Source: Viscum album (Eukaryota; Streptophyta; Magnoliopsida; Santalales; Viscaceae). From it: DNA of 64,000 nucleotides. Positions 50,471 through 61,647 of this stretch are shown here, in pieces. The position numbers were made by a program, and so were the translations under genes. How positions within the stretch are numbered: the first letter of the stretch is position 1; each line of letters begins with the position of its first letter. Location: assembly GCA_963277665.1 (NCBI GenBank), contig CAUJRU010000141.1, positions 186,001 through 250,000 of the forward strand. The letters are read 5' to 3'. The notes beneath the pieces are model-generated. The model did not search any database. It was not told the origin of the DNA and saw only the letters and a program-made list of their open reading frames with translations.

Positions 50471-50984
50471 AAGTATGTTTATGTCCCAAGTTACCTTTAT
50501 ATATGTTATGTGTTCTTTATATGGGTTTTATGGTAATACTTTGGTTACAAAAAGGTAAGTAATGATACTTTATTCAGTGAAGAGTTTTTACTACTTCATG
50601 AAAGTGAAGGTATTACTTTGATAGAGTATACATGGTTTACTTGATTTTGAAAAACTAACAGTTTTCATTCTTTGTGTATCCCTTACTGAGCTTTTTATGC
50701 TCACCCCAAGTTTTTCGAAATGTTTTTCACAGGACTTAAAGTGGAATAAGGTCAAGGATGGGATCAAGGGAATTTCATGCTATAAAATACATGGAACTAG
50801 ACATGTTTCTTTAAAGATTTTTTTTTATTATTATGGAAACTTAGTATAAGTGACTACTTTGTAATCTTTTGAGATGTAATAGTTATGTTCTAATTCTCTA
50901 AAACTCTAAACTCGAAAAGATCCTCAATGTGTAATCTTGTAATAACTCAAGATTAAGTAAGGTTTAAGGCTGGGGCCTTATAGT

Positions 50985-50996
50985 TGGTATCAAAGG
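50985..50996 (+). promoter_or_regulatory. Primer binding site, plus-strand element X
   Basis: TGGTATCAAAGG two bases after the LTR end. It resembles the initiator Met tRNA complement (TGGTATCAGAGC) with two mismatches. Confidence 0.85.
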
Positions 50997-51111
50997 TCGG
51001 TTTAGATAACTTTAGGAGTTAGAATTCTATTAAATGATTATCCAAAAATATTTTTTTTATTTTTTTTCGAAATGATATAGAATTTAAAGATTACCATGTT
51101 TCTTCATCTAA

Positions 51112-51127
51112 GACATGTTTGTTCAGA
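51112..51127 (+). promoter_or_regulatory. Splice-acceptor-like site at the gag start of element X
   Basis: ATGTTTGTTCAG ends one base before the gag ATG at 51128. The same site precedes the minus-strand gag (about 45775-45786). With the leader donor AAAG/GTAATT it could define a spliced gag mRNA. Confidence 0.35.
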
Positions 51128-54100
51128 ATGGTTTTCCGCAGAGGAAACAGGGAAGCAGTGCTAGGAAGGCATACAGAAGGAAATAACCTTCCGAATCAGC
51201 ATCCAGAAATGGTCGGAATTGGAACTGAACAGTTTTTTCCAGTAATGGCGCAGTTGAATCAAGCGATAAATGGTGGTGGTGTCCATGCACGAGATCAGCC
51301 AGATCAACCACAGAGGAACATGTCAGTGGTGGAACATTTCATGAGGAAACATCCACCATCATTCAGAGGATCATCTGACCTTGTGCTAGCTGATGGGTGG
51401 ATTAAAGCACTGGAGAAGATTTTTGATGTCATGGGGTGTTCAGACAATCAAAAGGTTAGTCTTGCTATTTACCGTTTGGAGGGTGAATCAGATCAGTGGT
51501 GGTCTATGGTTAAAAATATCAGGGACGCCGATGAGATTGATGCTCTTGACTGGGATGAATTCAAAGGTATGTTTCTTGAGAAGTATTTTCCTAAGGATGT
51601 TCGACTTAGGATGGAAAAGCAATTCTTGGAATTGAGGCAAGAGGAAGACTCAGTGGATGCCTATGAAGAAAGGTTCACTCGATTGGCAAGGTATGCTCCA
51701 AATTTTATTCGAGACCTTGATAGTAAAATCAATCGTTTTTACTCATGATTAAAGCCAAAATATCGAAGGGCATTAGCTTCTTGAGAGTTTAAAAGTTATG
51801 AAAATCTTGTTCGATGTGTTGAGAAGGTGGAAATGGAGTTTTCCGATGACCAAGTGTTCTATAACAACCAGCAGAAGAAGAGACCGAGGTGGCAGGAGAA
51901 AGGTAAGAATTCTTCAAAAAAGTCTGATGGTAAGAGAACTAAGTTTCCAGTTTGTGATAAATGTGGAAAAAGGCATGCTGGGGAATGTCTTCTGAATTCT
52001 GGGAAGTGCTACCGATGTGGTAAGATGGGACATAAGGCTCGTGATTGCACTTAAAAGGATCAAGGTGAAGGTAAGAACAAATTTGATTTACAGTTAGTGA
52101 AATGTTATAAGTGCAATGAGATGGGTCACTATGCAAACAAGTGTCCGACAAGGAGCTTGAGTGATGGGAAGCAGTTAGACTACAAGCAGAAAGGGGTGGT
52201 GAAATCCTTTGCAACTACTTCAGAAGATGTCGGGCCATCAAATGAAGTGGTATCAGGTACTTTGTTTGTTTTTTCAGATTATGCCAGTGTGTTGTTTGAT
52301 TCGGGGTCTACACATTCTTTCATCTCTGAAACCTTTTCTAGTAAAATGGGAATACCATCTCAAGAAATGACTCCTGAACTTTTGGTAAAAACACCTGGGG
52401 GAAATGTCGAGGCAAAAAGAATTTATAAGAATCTTCCTATCCTTATCTGTGGAAAGAACCTACTTGCAAACCTTATTGTTCTACCTCTAGTAGAGTTTGA
52501 TGTTATCCTGGGTATGGATTGGCTCTCTATTTACCATGCTAAGATTGACTGTAGAGCTAAAGAAGTTTCTTTTCAGAAAGACTTTCAGTTTGTTTACAAG
52601 AATGAACCCTTACTTTTGATAACATATCAAGAGGCCGAGAAACTTGTAAAAGATGGAAATGAATGTTACCTTGCACACGTCGTTGAAAATAAAGGAACTG
52701 TTCAGATTAATGATGTGCCAGTGGTAAATGAGTATCCTGATGTTTTTCCTGATGAGTTGCCTGGAGTAATACCAGATCAGGAAGTTGAATTTACAGTTGA
52801 CTTAGTTCCTGATGCTAAGCCAATTTCAAAACCCCCTTATCGAATGGCACAAATTGAACTTTTAGAGTTGAAGGAGCAATTGCAAGATTTATTAGAGAAA
52901 GGTTTCATTAGACCTAGCACATCACCATGGGGTGATCCTGTTTTATTTGTTAAAAATAAAGATGGTTCTATGAGACTTTTCATTGATTATAGAGCCTTGA
53001 ATAATATCACTGTTAAGAACAAATATCCTTTGCCTCATATCGATGATTTTTTTGATCAGCTCCAGGGAGCTCAGTTTTTTTCAAAGATTGACTTGAGATC
53101 GGGGTACCATCAGCTGAAGGTAAAGGAGGCAGATATTCCGAAGACCGCGTTCCGTACGAGATATGGCCATTATGAATTTGTAGTAATGCCTTTTGGGCTA
53201 ACCAATGCACCTGCTGTATTCATGGACTTAATGAATAGAATTTTCCATGAGTTCTTGGATAAGTTTGTGGTGGTTTTCATTGATGATATTTTGTTGTTTT
53301 CTAAAAGTAAAGAGGAGCATAAAAAACATTTAAGGGTTATCTTGCAAACCTTAAAAGAAAATAAACTGTATGGGAAATTCAGCAAGTGTGAGTTTTGGTT
53401 GCAACAAATTTCTTTCCTTGGTCACATTGTTTCTAAAGATGGAATAACTGTTGATCCTGCAAAAACAAAAGTTGTGGAAGAATGGCCAAGACCCACAAAT
53501 GTAACCGAGATTCGTAGCTTCCTTGGTTTGGCGGGATATTACCGAAGGTTTGTTAGAAATTTTTCACGGTTATCTAGTCCAATGACTAAGCTAACTCGGA
53601 AGGGTGTTAAGTTTATCTGGACAAAAGAATGTGATGATTGTTTTCAGGAATTGAAAAGAAGATTGGTGAATGCTCCAGTTTTGGCACTACCTTCCAGGAA
53701 TGGTGAGTTTGTTATATACAGTGATGCTTCATTGAAAGGACTTGGTTGCATCCTATTGCAAAATGATCAGGTAATTGCTTATTCTTCACGACAGTTGAAA
53801 ACTCATGAGGTAAATTACCCTACACATGATTTGGAATTAGCTGCTGTTGTTTTTGCTTTAAAAATTTGGAGGCATCATTTGTATGGAGTAAAGTGTGAAA
53901 TATATACCGATCACAAAAGTTTAATGTATATATTCACTTAGAAAGAGTTAAACATGAGACAAAGGAGATGGCTGGAATTAATCAAGGATTATGATTGTAC
54001 AATTCATTACCATCCGGGAAAAGCAAATAAAGTGGCTGATGCTTTGAGTCGAAAAAGTAATGCTTCATTAACAATGTTGCGTTTGGAACGTGATCCTTTG

Positions 54101-55615
54101 GTTAAGGATTTGATGAACTTTGGCATAGAAGTTATTGGTGCAGGAAGTCCTTCTGTTTTGTTTCAGGTATCAGTGAAATCATCTCTATCAGATAGAATCA
54201 AGCAAGCACAGAAGAAAGATAGGGAGTTGCAGAAAAAGGTAGAGCTGGTTCAGAAAGGTAAGTTGCCTGAATTCAACATTGATAATGATTGTGTTTTGAG
54301 ATTTGGGAGGAGATTGTGTGTGCCTTGTGATTCACAGTTGAAGAGAGAGTTGTTATGTGAAGCCCATAGTTCTCCGTTTTCAGCTCATCCGGGCAGTACT
54401 AAGATGTACAGAGATCTGCGGGAGTATTACTGGTGGGATGGAATGAAAAGAGATATTGCGGGGTTTACTGTGAAGTTTTCGACTTGTCAGCAGGTTAAAG
54501 AAGAGCGTCAGTTACCGAAAGGGATGCTTCAGCCTTTACCAGTGCCAGAGTGGAAGTGGGAGAATATATCCATGGACTTTGTTTTTGGATTACCGAAGAC
54601 ATCTCGAGGTAATAATGCAATCTGGGTTATTGTTGATCGCTTGACCAAATCTTCTCATTTCCTTGCTATACGAGATAATTTCTCTCTTGATCAACTTTCC
54701 CGTTTGTATCTTAAAGATTTAGTCAGGTTACATGGAGTTCCTCTCTCCATTGTATCGGATCGTGATCCCAGGTTTACTTCTAACTTTTGGAAAGGCCTTC
54801 AGAAGTCGTTGGGTACTGAATTAAATTTTAGTACAGCTTTTCATCCTCAATCAGATGGGAAGTCAGAACGAACAATTCAGACATTGGAGGATATGCTACG
54901 AGCTTGTTCTATGGATTATCAGGGAAGTTGGGACCAACATCTTTCTTTGGTTGAGTTTTCATATAATAACAGTTTTCATTCCAGTATACAGATGGAACCA
55001 TTTCAGGCATTATATGGGAAGCGGTGTCGAACTCCAGCTTTCTGGGATGAAGTGGGTGAAAGGGAGTTGATGGGACCAGAATTGGTAGAAGAGATGGCAG
55101 AAAATGTTCAGATGATTCAGAAACACATGAGAACAGCTCAGAGCAGGCAGAAGAGTTATGCGGATAACCAGAGGAAGGATCTATCTTTCGAGGTAGGTGA
55201 TCATGTTTTTCTCAAGGTTTCTCCTTGGAAAAGAGTGATGAGATTTGGTAAGAAAGGAAAGTTGAGTCCAAGGTTCATTGGGCCATACGAAATTCTGGAG
55301 AGTGTTGGATCAGTTGCATACCGAGTGGCTTTACCTCCGAGTTTATCTCAGGTACACAATGTTTTTCACATTTCGATGTTGAGAAAGTATATGCCAGATC
55401 CATCTCATGTTTTGAGTCCAGAGGTAGTTCAGCTGGAAGAGAACCTATCTTATGAGGAACAACTGGTCCGGATTCTTGACCACAGGGAGCAAGTGTTACG
55501 GAATAAGGTGATTCATCAGGTAAAGGTTTTGTGGAAAAACCACATGATTGAAGAGGCAACATGGGAATCCGAAAATGCAATGAGGGATAAGTACCCCCAT
55601 TTATTTGATAAGTAA
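51128..55615 (+). pseudogene. gag-pol: Element X gag-pol polyprotein, plus strand, four stops
   Basis: 1495 collinear codons with no frameshift, same length as the minus copy. Zinc knuckles at residues 294-307 and 326-339; protease DSGSTHSF at 391-398; RT FIDDIL at 717-722; RNase H about 860-970; integrase with D,D35E; GPY/F region; chromodomain-like end with [12 protein letters not shown]. In-frame stops: TGA 51746 (sister has Gly), TGA 51782 (sister has Arg), TAA 52052 (sister has Glu, right after the second knuckle), TAG 53939 (sister has Gln). Key-residue damage is also visible: the integrase zinc finger reads FSTC instead of CLTC, losing one Cys, and the RT motif MRLCIDYR reads [11 protein letters not shown] 51128 (MVFRRGN) is preferred to the in-frame TTG at 51119. 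This copy is more decayed than 41287-45774. Confidence 0.95.
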
Positions 55616-55640
55616 ATAAATTGCGGGGACGCAATTTTCT

Positions 55641-55654
55641 AAAGGGGGGAAGGA
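55641..55654 (+). promoter_or_regulatory. Polypurine tract, plus-strand element X
   Basis: AAAGGGGGGAAGGA between the pol stop and the 3' LTR start. Confidence 0.92.
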
Positions 55655-57075
55655 TGTAACATCCCAAGTAAGTAATGAATAATATATATTTTTATCTATG
55701 TTTATTAATGATTAAGATAGTGTTATAGAGGCTTAAAATGAAAATAAATACAATCTTATGCATTGAATACACTAATATTCTTAAAATATTGTTTTACTGC
55801 CTTTTGATGGCAAACCATTTTTGAATCTATATTTTGACAATTTTATAAAATATTTTTGTCAAAATAAACTTATCCTTTATGATTGGGACATCAAAATTTA
55901 CCTTGTGTGAATTTTTGGTATTTTTCTGACAATGTTCATTTTTTAATGAATAGTGAAAAATACTGCATTTTACATCAAAACTACTTTTTAATCTAATTTA
56001 TTTATATGATTAGATTATGTTTTGAATTGGTTTTGAAGTGAAATTAGAATATATTTTTACCATTTTATCCAATGGTGGTCATTGGAATCAATTTCACTTT
56101 GAAATTAGACTTAAACTGGTGTCAATCTTTTGATACTTATTGTTTTGTAAAAACACGCTATTTGCTATGGCAACGGGAATTAATTATTAAATTAATTAAT
56201 GTGACTTATATGATTTTAATTTTGTAAAATAGACTTCATTTTTGAATTCGGAATATCAAATATTGCTTAGGGTGAATTTTTGGTAATTTTCTGAAAAACT
56301 TCAATTTTTGATGAATAGTGAAACCACTAAGTGGTAATCAAGCAAACTGATTTTTCAGTTAAATGAAAGTTTACCACTAATGTGTATTGAATTTTGAAAA
56401 TCCGACATACATGGTTGTCATTAAGAAGTAAAATGTGGTTCAATGTGATTAAAATAATTTTTTGGTGAATAGTAACTTATTAAGTTTTTAATCGCGATTA
56501 GTGGTGATTAGTGTAGTTTAAGGTATAAATAATGCTTTAATAATATGAAATGACCTAGAAACATGTCCCAACCTTATTGGTTGTGTCATGGCCGACCAAG
56601 ACAAGACATGGGTCAACTTGGGGACCCCATGGAGACATTTTGGTTGGGAAATGACATAAATCACTTTTTATTTAATGTAAAAGTAAAAATGACACAAACA
56701 TAATATGTTTTACGAAAACAATTTTTACATGGGGTTATAAAGATCAGATATTTGATTATAAATAGTCATTGGAAAGCTAAAACGATTTCCTACATCATAG
56801 TATTTTTTTTATGATTTTTAGACATTAAATAAATTAAATTATTAATGACATAATCATGATGCAGCGATGACATCATTATTTGACGATTTAAATAAAATGG
56901 AAAGACAATGTAAAATCTATAAACTACACATGGAAAAAACCAATTGGATGAGTGGATTTCGAACCCTTATCACCTTATCCACGAATTATATAAATGTGGG
57001 ACCTTTTAAAACCGAAAAAAAATTTCAAATAAAGTAATATTTCTTTACTTTCCAAAAGTGCCCCTCCTCTCCTCT

Positions 57076-57082
57076 TATAAAA
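57076..57082 (+). promoter_or_regulatory. TATA box of the X-A 3' LTR
   Basis: TATAAAA followed by GGCCCCCACC. The leader-like region runs to the donor at 57252, about 170 bases downstream. Confidence 0.6.
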
Positions 57083-57251
57083 GGCCCCCACCTCTACCTC
57101 ATTTCACACACTCCTCAAGCCTTTGGCTCGGCCAAACCCTGCCCATTTATTCTCTCCACATCCCTCTCCTCATCCTAGAGGATTCCCTTTGGGCAGAAGC
57201 CTTTCAAAGGAATCCTTTAGGCTCAAATCAAAAAGAGTTACACTTTTAAAG

Positions 57252-58132
57252 GTAATTCATTCTCTCATTTTCATTTGTTTTATTTTGCTTCTCCAACCCC
57301 CTAAACTCTTTTTTTTACTTCTTTTGTAACAAAACCATAATCTTCAATATAATAGGATGTTTTTATAGGATATATTTGAGCTAAAAACTCACACAACTAC
57401 ATCAAATGGTTAAATAACATACGGTTTCCGTGGATGGCGAAATTCTGCCTCCCGAAACGATGATTGTTCAATACTCATTTAACACCTTCAAAGGTGGCCA
57501 TTATGATGTCACTATTTTTATATATGATATATAATATGTTTATGTTTTCCTTAAGCTTCTGTTTTTTTTCATTTTGGGCATACCTTTATGGTTTCCATTA
57601 TGGGTGAACACGATATCTTCTTTTAGGAAGTGCGGACTACCGCCCCCTGAAAGTGATTTGATTCGTTAATACCATATGTGGGATGTGTAAAGGATAAAGT
57701 TAATGATATTATATATGTTATTATACTGGAATTATAATATACTATTATATAATTATGATTCCATTCCAGAAAATATGAAATAGAAATGGAAGTAGCGTTC
57801 ATGCGTACGTACGGCTTACCGTCTCCATGAACGGTGAATTTCATTTCTTACCTCTAAATGTGATGTAATATTATAAATACATGTATATGATGAATATATA
57901 TGATATATATTCTATCCAAATCATTAATATCATTCTGGATATAACGAACCTTTGACCAAATTAACAACATGTAAGTGTAAGAAGTCTATTTTTGACTAAA
58001 GAACCAAATACCGACAAAATGAACATTATTAACTTAAATGATTACATGATGTCCATAACATGATATAAAAGGAATAATGAACTTGAAAAAGGTTCTTAAG
58101 CATGTAGAGATTAACTCAAGTTTATTATTCAG
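57252..58132 (+). other. Inferred leader intron of LTR-X (881 bases)
   Basis: Bounded by AAAG/GTAATTC and TTATTATTCAG/GAG. The interval is exactly absent from the copy at 36341-37893, apart from the AGG shared at both edges that leaves the cut ambiguous by up to three bases. It contains the 42-codon frame (here broken by TAA) and the CG-rich module. In a retrotransposon, splicing within the R-U5 leader of the packaged RNA would pass the intron loss to both new LTRs. This is an inference from one comparison; no RNA evidence. Confidence 0.55.
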
Positions 58133-59719
58133 GAGATTAGAGAACGGTCGGGTCAAGTCGGATACGAGGTATGGGACTTCGTCTCAATCTCCTTTCATTG
58201 AGGCATATTTTATTTTATACACAACTTTCTTTTATACGGTGTATAAACCCCTTTGACTTTTACGTTTATTCAAAAGGAATATTTTTATACGAAGCATTTA
58301 CTAAACGACAAAAGGGAATGTTTTTGTCGTACGTATGCGGCGACAACGACTTCTCCACCGTCGTAACCGTTATTTGAGTTTCGGCTTCCTCTTCAAGCCA
58401 TACCTTCTTTTTTTAAAAGAAAAATAAATAGCATGTTTTACTTTGGTATTGAAAATGGTTTTCATAATGTTTTTATTATATCAATGTGTTGTATTGATAT
58501 CTCGTGATTGAAATGTGGAAATGTTATGTTTCCTTTATGCATGTTTTATGTGATATGATTATGTTATGGTTCTTGGGCATTATTATGAAGACGGGTGGTT
58601 CCGTGATAAACTAAGGGTGGGTGAGCCCGTTATAGCTCTCCAATGCATTGGGTAACGCAAAGGAGTGAAACGTTAAGTTTTCTATGAAGAGATTTTAGGG
58701 AATATACTGTGATGGGTATTCCAAACGTAACCAAGAGGGTTACTCCCTACGTAAGAATGTTATGAATGCCTCAAGTTACCTTTATGTCTTATGATTTCTA
58801 TGATTTATTCATGATTTTATGAGGTATGTTAAAGTGCCTATGTTTTATGGGTAAAGTATGATTTCATTCTTATGTATATATGAACTCATGTTTCCTTTCC
58901 ATGTTTTTTTAACCCATACTGAGTTTTTATGCTCATCCCAAGTTTTTGAAATGTTTTTCACAGGTCAAGGGAAAGGTACATGATAAGATGATAGAGTCAA
59001 GGATGTGTCAAGAAATAATCCATGTTTTATTTTAAACGTGTTTCCATTGATGGGAATGAAGAATACTATCTTTCTGTAACCACTTTGTTTATATGTGGAA
59101 TGTAATGAAAGTTTTATGATCTAATTCTCTAAAACTCTAAACCTTAAAAGATCCTCAACGTGTAATCTTGTAATAACTCAAGATTAAGTATGGTTTAAGG
59201 CTGGGAACTATAAGGCCCCAGCCTTAAACCCTACTTAATATTGAATTAAATGAATAATTCACATTGAGGATCTTTTCAGGTTTAGAGTTTTAGAGAATTA
59301 GAACATAACTATTAAATCTTAATAGATTACAAAGTAGACACTTCTACTAAGTCTCTATAAAATAAAAACTCTTAAAAAGAAAGATGTCTAGATTCCATGT
59401 TTTAGATAGCATGAAATTCCCTTGATCCCATCCTTGACCTTATTCCATTTTAAGTCCTGTGAAAAACATTTCAAAAAACTTGGGGTGAGCATAAAAAGCT
59501 CAGTAAGGGATACAAAGAGAATGAAAACTGTTAGTTTTTCAAACATCAAGTAAACCATGTATACTATATCAAAGTAATACCTTCACCTTCATGAAGTAGT
59601 AAAAAAAATCTTCACTGAATAAAGTATCATTACTTATCTTTTGTAACCAAAGGATTACCATAAAACCCATATAAAGAACACATAGAATATATAAAGGTAA
59701 CTTGGGACATAAACATACT

Positions 59720-59984
59720 TAAGTGGAATAACCATACGGTTGTCTTCCACACATATCACTTAATGGAATAGCCATACGGCCAATTTCCATACATACTTAA
59801 TGGAATAGCCATACGGCCGACTTCCATACCCAATGCATTGGAGGTTATAACGTAACCACCCGTCCTGGTATTCACGGCACCACCCGTCATATGGTTTATA
59901 ACGTAACCACCCGTTAAAATGTCCAAGTACCAGTATAAAATCATAAAACATAAAACCAATATAAAGGAATGATAACATTTCCAC
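59720..59984 (-). repeat. X-B tandem array with 74-codon frame (fourth copy)
   Basis: Same array on the minus strand, with the 74-codon frame at 59760-59984 and the 79-codon frame at 59756-59995 open. Confidence 0.65.
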
Positions 59985-61640
59985 ATTTCAATCACAATAT
60001 ATCATAAATATATTGACATAATAGAATCATTTTTCAAAACCATTTTCAATACCAAAATACATAAAAGAGTATATGGTATATATTTTATTCTAAAAACATT
60101 ACGGCTTGTTGAGAAATCCAAAGATCAAATAATACTCGCGGCGGCGGAAAATGTCGTTGTCACCGCGTACGTTAAAAAAACATTCCTTTTTTCGTTTAGT
60201 AAAACGCTTCGTAGAAAAAGATTCCTTTTGTATAAAAGTAAAAGTCAAAGTATTTTATACACCGTATAAAAGAAAGTTGTGTATAAAACGAAATATGCCT
60301 CAATGAAAGGAGATTGAGACGAAGTCCCTTACCTCGGGTCCGACTTGACTCGATCGTTCTTTAACGCCCTGAATAATAAACTTGAGTTAATTTATACTTG
60401 ATTAAGAACCTTTTTAAAGTTAATTATTCCTTTTATATCACTTATTTCCATGTTATAAACATTATGTAACCATTTAAGTTAATAATGTTTGTTTTGTCAA
60501 TATTTGGTTCTTAAGTCGAAAGTGGACTTGTTACAATTAAATGTTGTTCGTGTGGTCAAAAGTTCTTTATATCCAGAATGAAATTCCCGAATTTGATATA
60601 ATATGTATCATATATATCCATAATATACATGTATTTATAATATTACATAATCATTTAGAGGTAAGAAATGAAATGCACCGTTCATGGAGACGGTAAGCCG
60701 TACGTACGCATGAACGCTACTTTCATTTCTTTGTCATATTAGTGGAATTAAAACTAAATGAGAGGTATGTATATTTTAATTCCAGAATTATATTCATCAT
60801 TTAGATATATCATTAATTATATATATACATTATATACATGTAATTTTAATAGTACATTACATTTGGGGATAAGAAATGAAATGCACCGTTCATGGAGACG
60901 GTAAGCCGTACGTACGCATGAACGCTACTTTCATTTCTATCTCATACTTTAATGGAAAGAAATAATAATGATATAGAGGTATATTATAATTCCAGTATAA
61001 CATCATATATAATAACTTTAAATCCATCCTTTACACGTCCCACATATGGCATTAACGAATCACATCACTTTTAGGGGGCGGTAGTCCGCACTTCCTTAAA
61101 TGAAGATATCATGTTTACCCATAATGGAAACCATAAAGGTATGCCAAAAATGAAAAATACAGAAGCTTAAAGAAAAAATAAACATATTATATATCATATA
61201 TAAAAATAGTGACATCATAATGGTCACCCTTGAAGGTGTTAAATGAGTATTGAACAATCATCGTTTCGGGAGGCAGAATTTCGCCATCCACGGAAACCGT
61301 ATGTTCTTTAACCATTTGATGTAGTTGTGTGAGAGTGTATCTCAAATAAATATTATAACAACATCCTAGTATATTGAATATACTGGTGTTGTTACAAAAT
61401 AAGTAAATAAAAAGAGTTTAGAGGGTTGGAGAAGAAAAATAAAACAAATGAACAAGAGAGAATGAATTACCTTTAAAAGTGTAACTCCATTTTGATTTGA
61501 GACTAAAGGCTTCCTTTGAAAAGATTATGCCCAAAGGGAATCCTCTAGGATGACTAGAGGGATGTGGAGAGAGTAATTGGGCAGGGTTTGGCCGAGCCAA
61601 AGGCTTGAGAAGTGTGTGAAATGGGGTAGAGGTGGGGGTA

Positions 61641-61647
61641 TTTTATA
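61641..61647 (-). promoter_or_regulatory. TATA box of the X-B LTR
   Basis: TATAAAA on the minus strand, but followed by TACCCCCACC instead of GGCCCCCACC. The TATA core is kept and the next bases are changed. Confidence 0.55.

Larger units (their letters stand above)
45899..50982 (+). repeat. Composite LTR-X (A-type front, rearranged middle, B-type end)
   Basis: Starts as an intact X LTR: U3 blocks, TATA box 47318-47324, donor about 47493, CG-rich module 48041, exon-like block about 48373 and A-type region to about 48928. It then jumps back to the GTACGTATGCGGCG block (48929-49077), then to a segment with a further CG-rich module (49212) and exon-like block (about 49550), then to an inverted A-type piece (49714-49866). 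It finishes as X-B (49867-50982) ending GGCTGGGGCCTTATA. The total of 5.1 kb is longer than the 3.5-3.9 kb of regular LTRs because of these duplications. Confidence 0.75.
55655..59205 (+). repeat. LTR-X subtype A: 3' LTR of the plus-strand element
   Basis: The reference X-A copy, about 3.55 kb. TGTAACATCC start; TATA box 57076-57082; donor after 57251; single CG-rich module (57795-57837); exon-like block 58133-58168 between TTATTATTCAG and GTATGGG; A-type GACGGGTGGTTCCG and GGGTGGGTGAGCCCG region about 58590; CCAATGCATTGG about 58640; acceptor-like TTTTTCACAG/GTCAAGGG at 58963; end at AAGGCTGGG. The expected terminal GCCTTATA is replaced by AAC before the inverted LTR begins. Confidence 0.88.
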
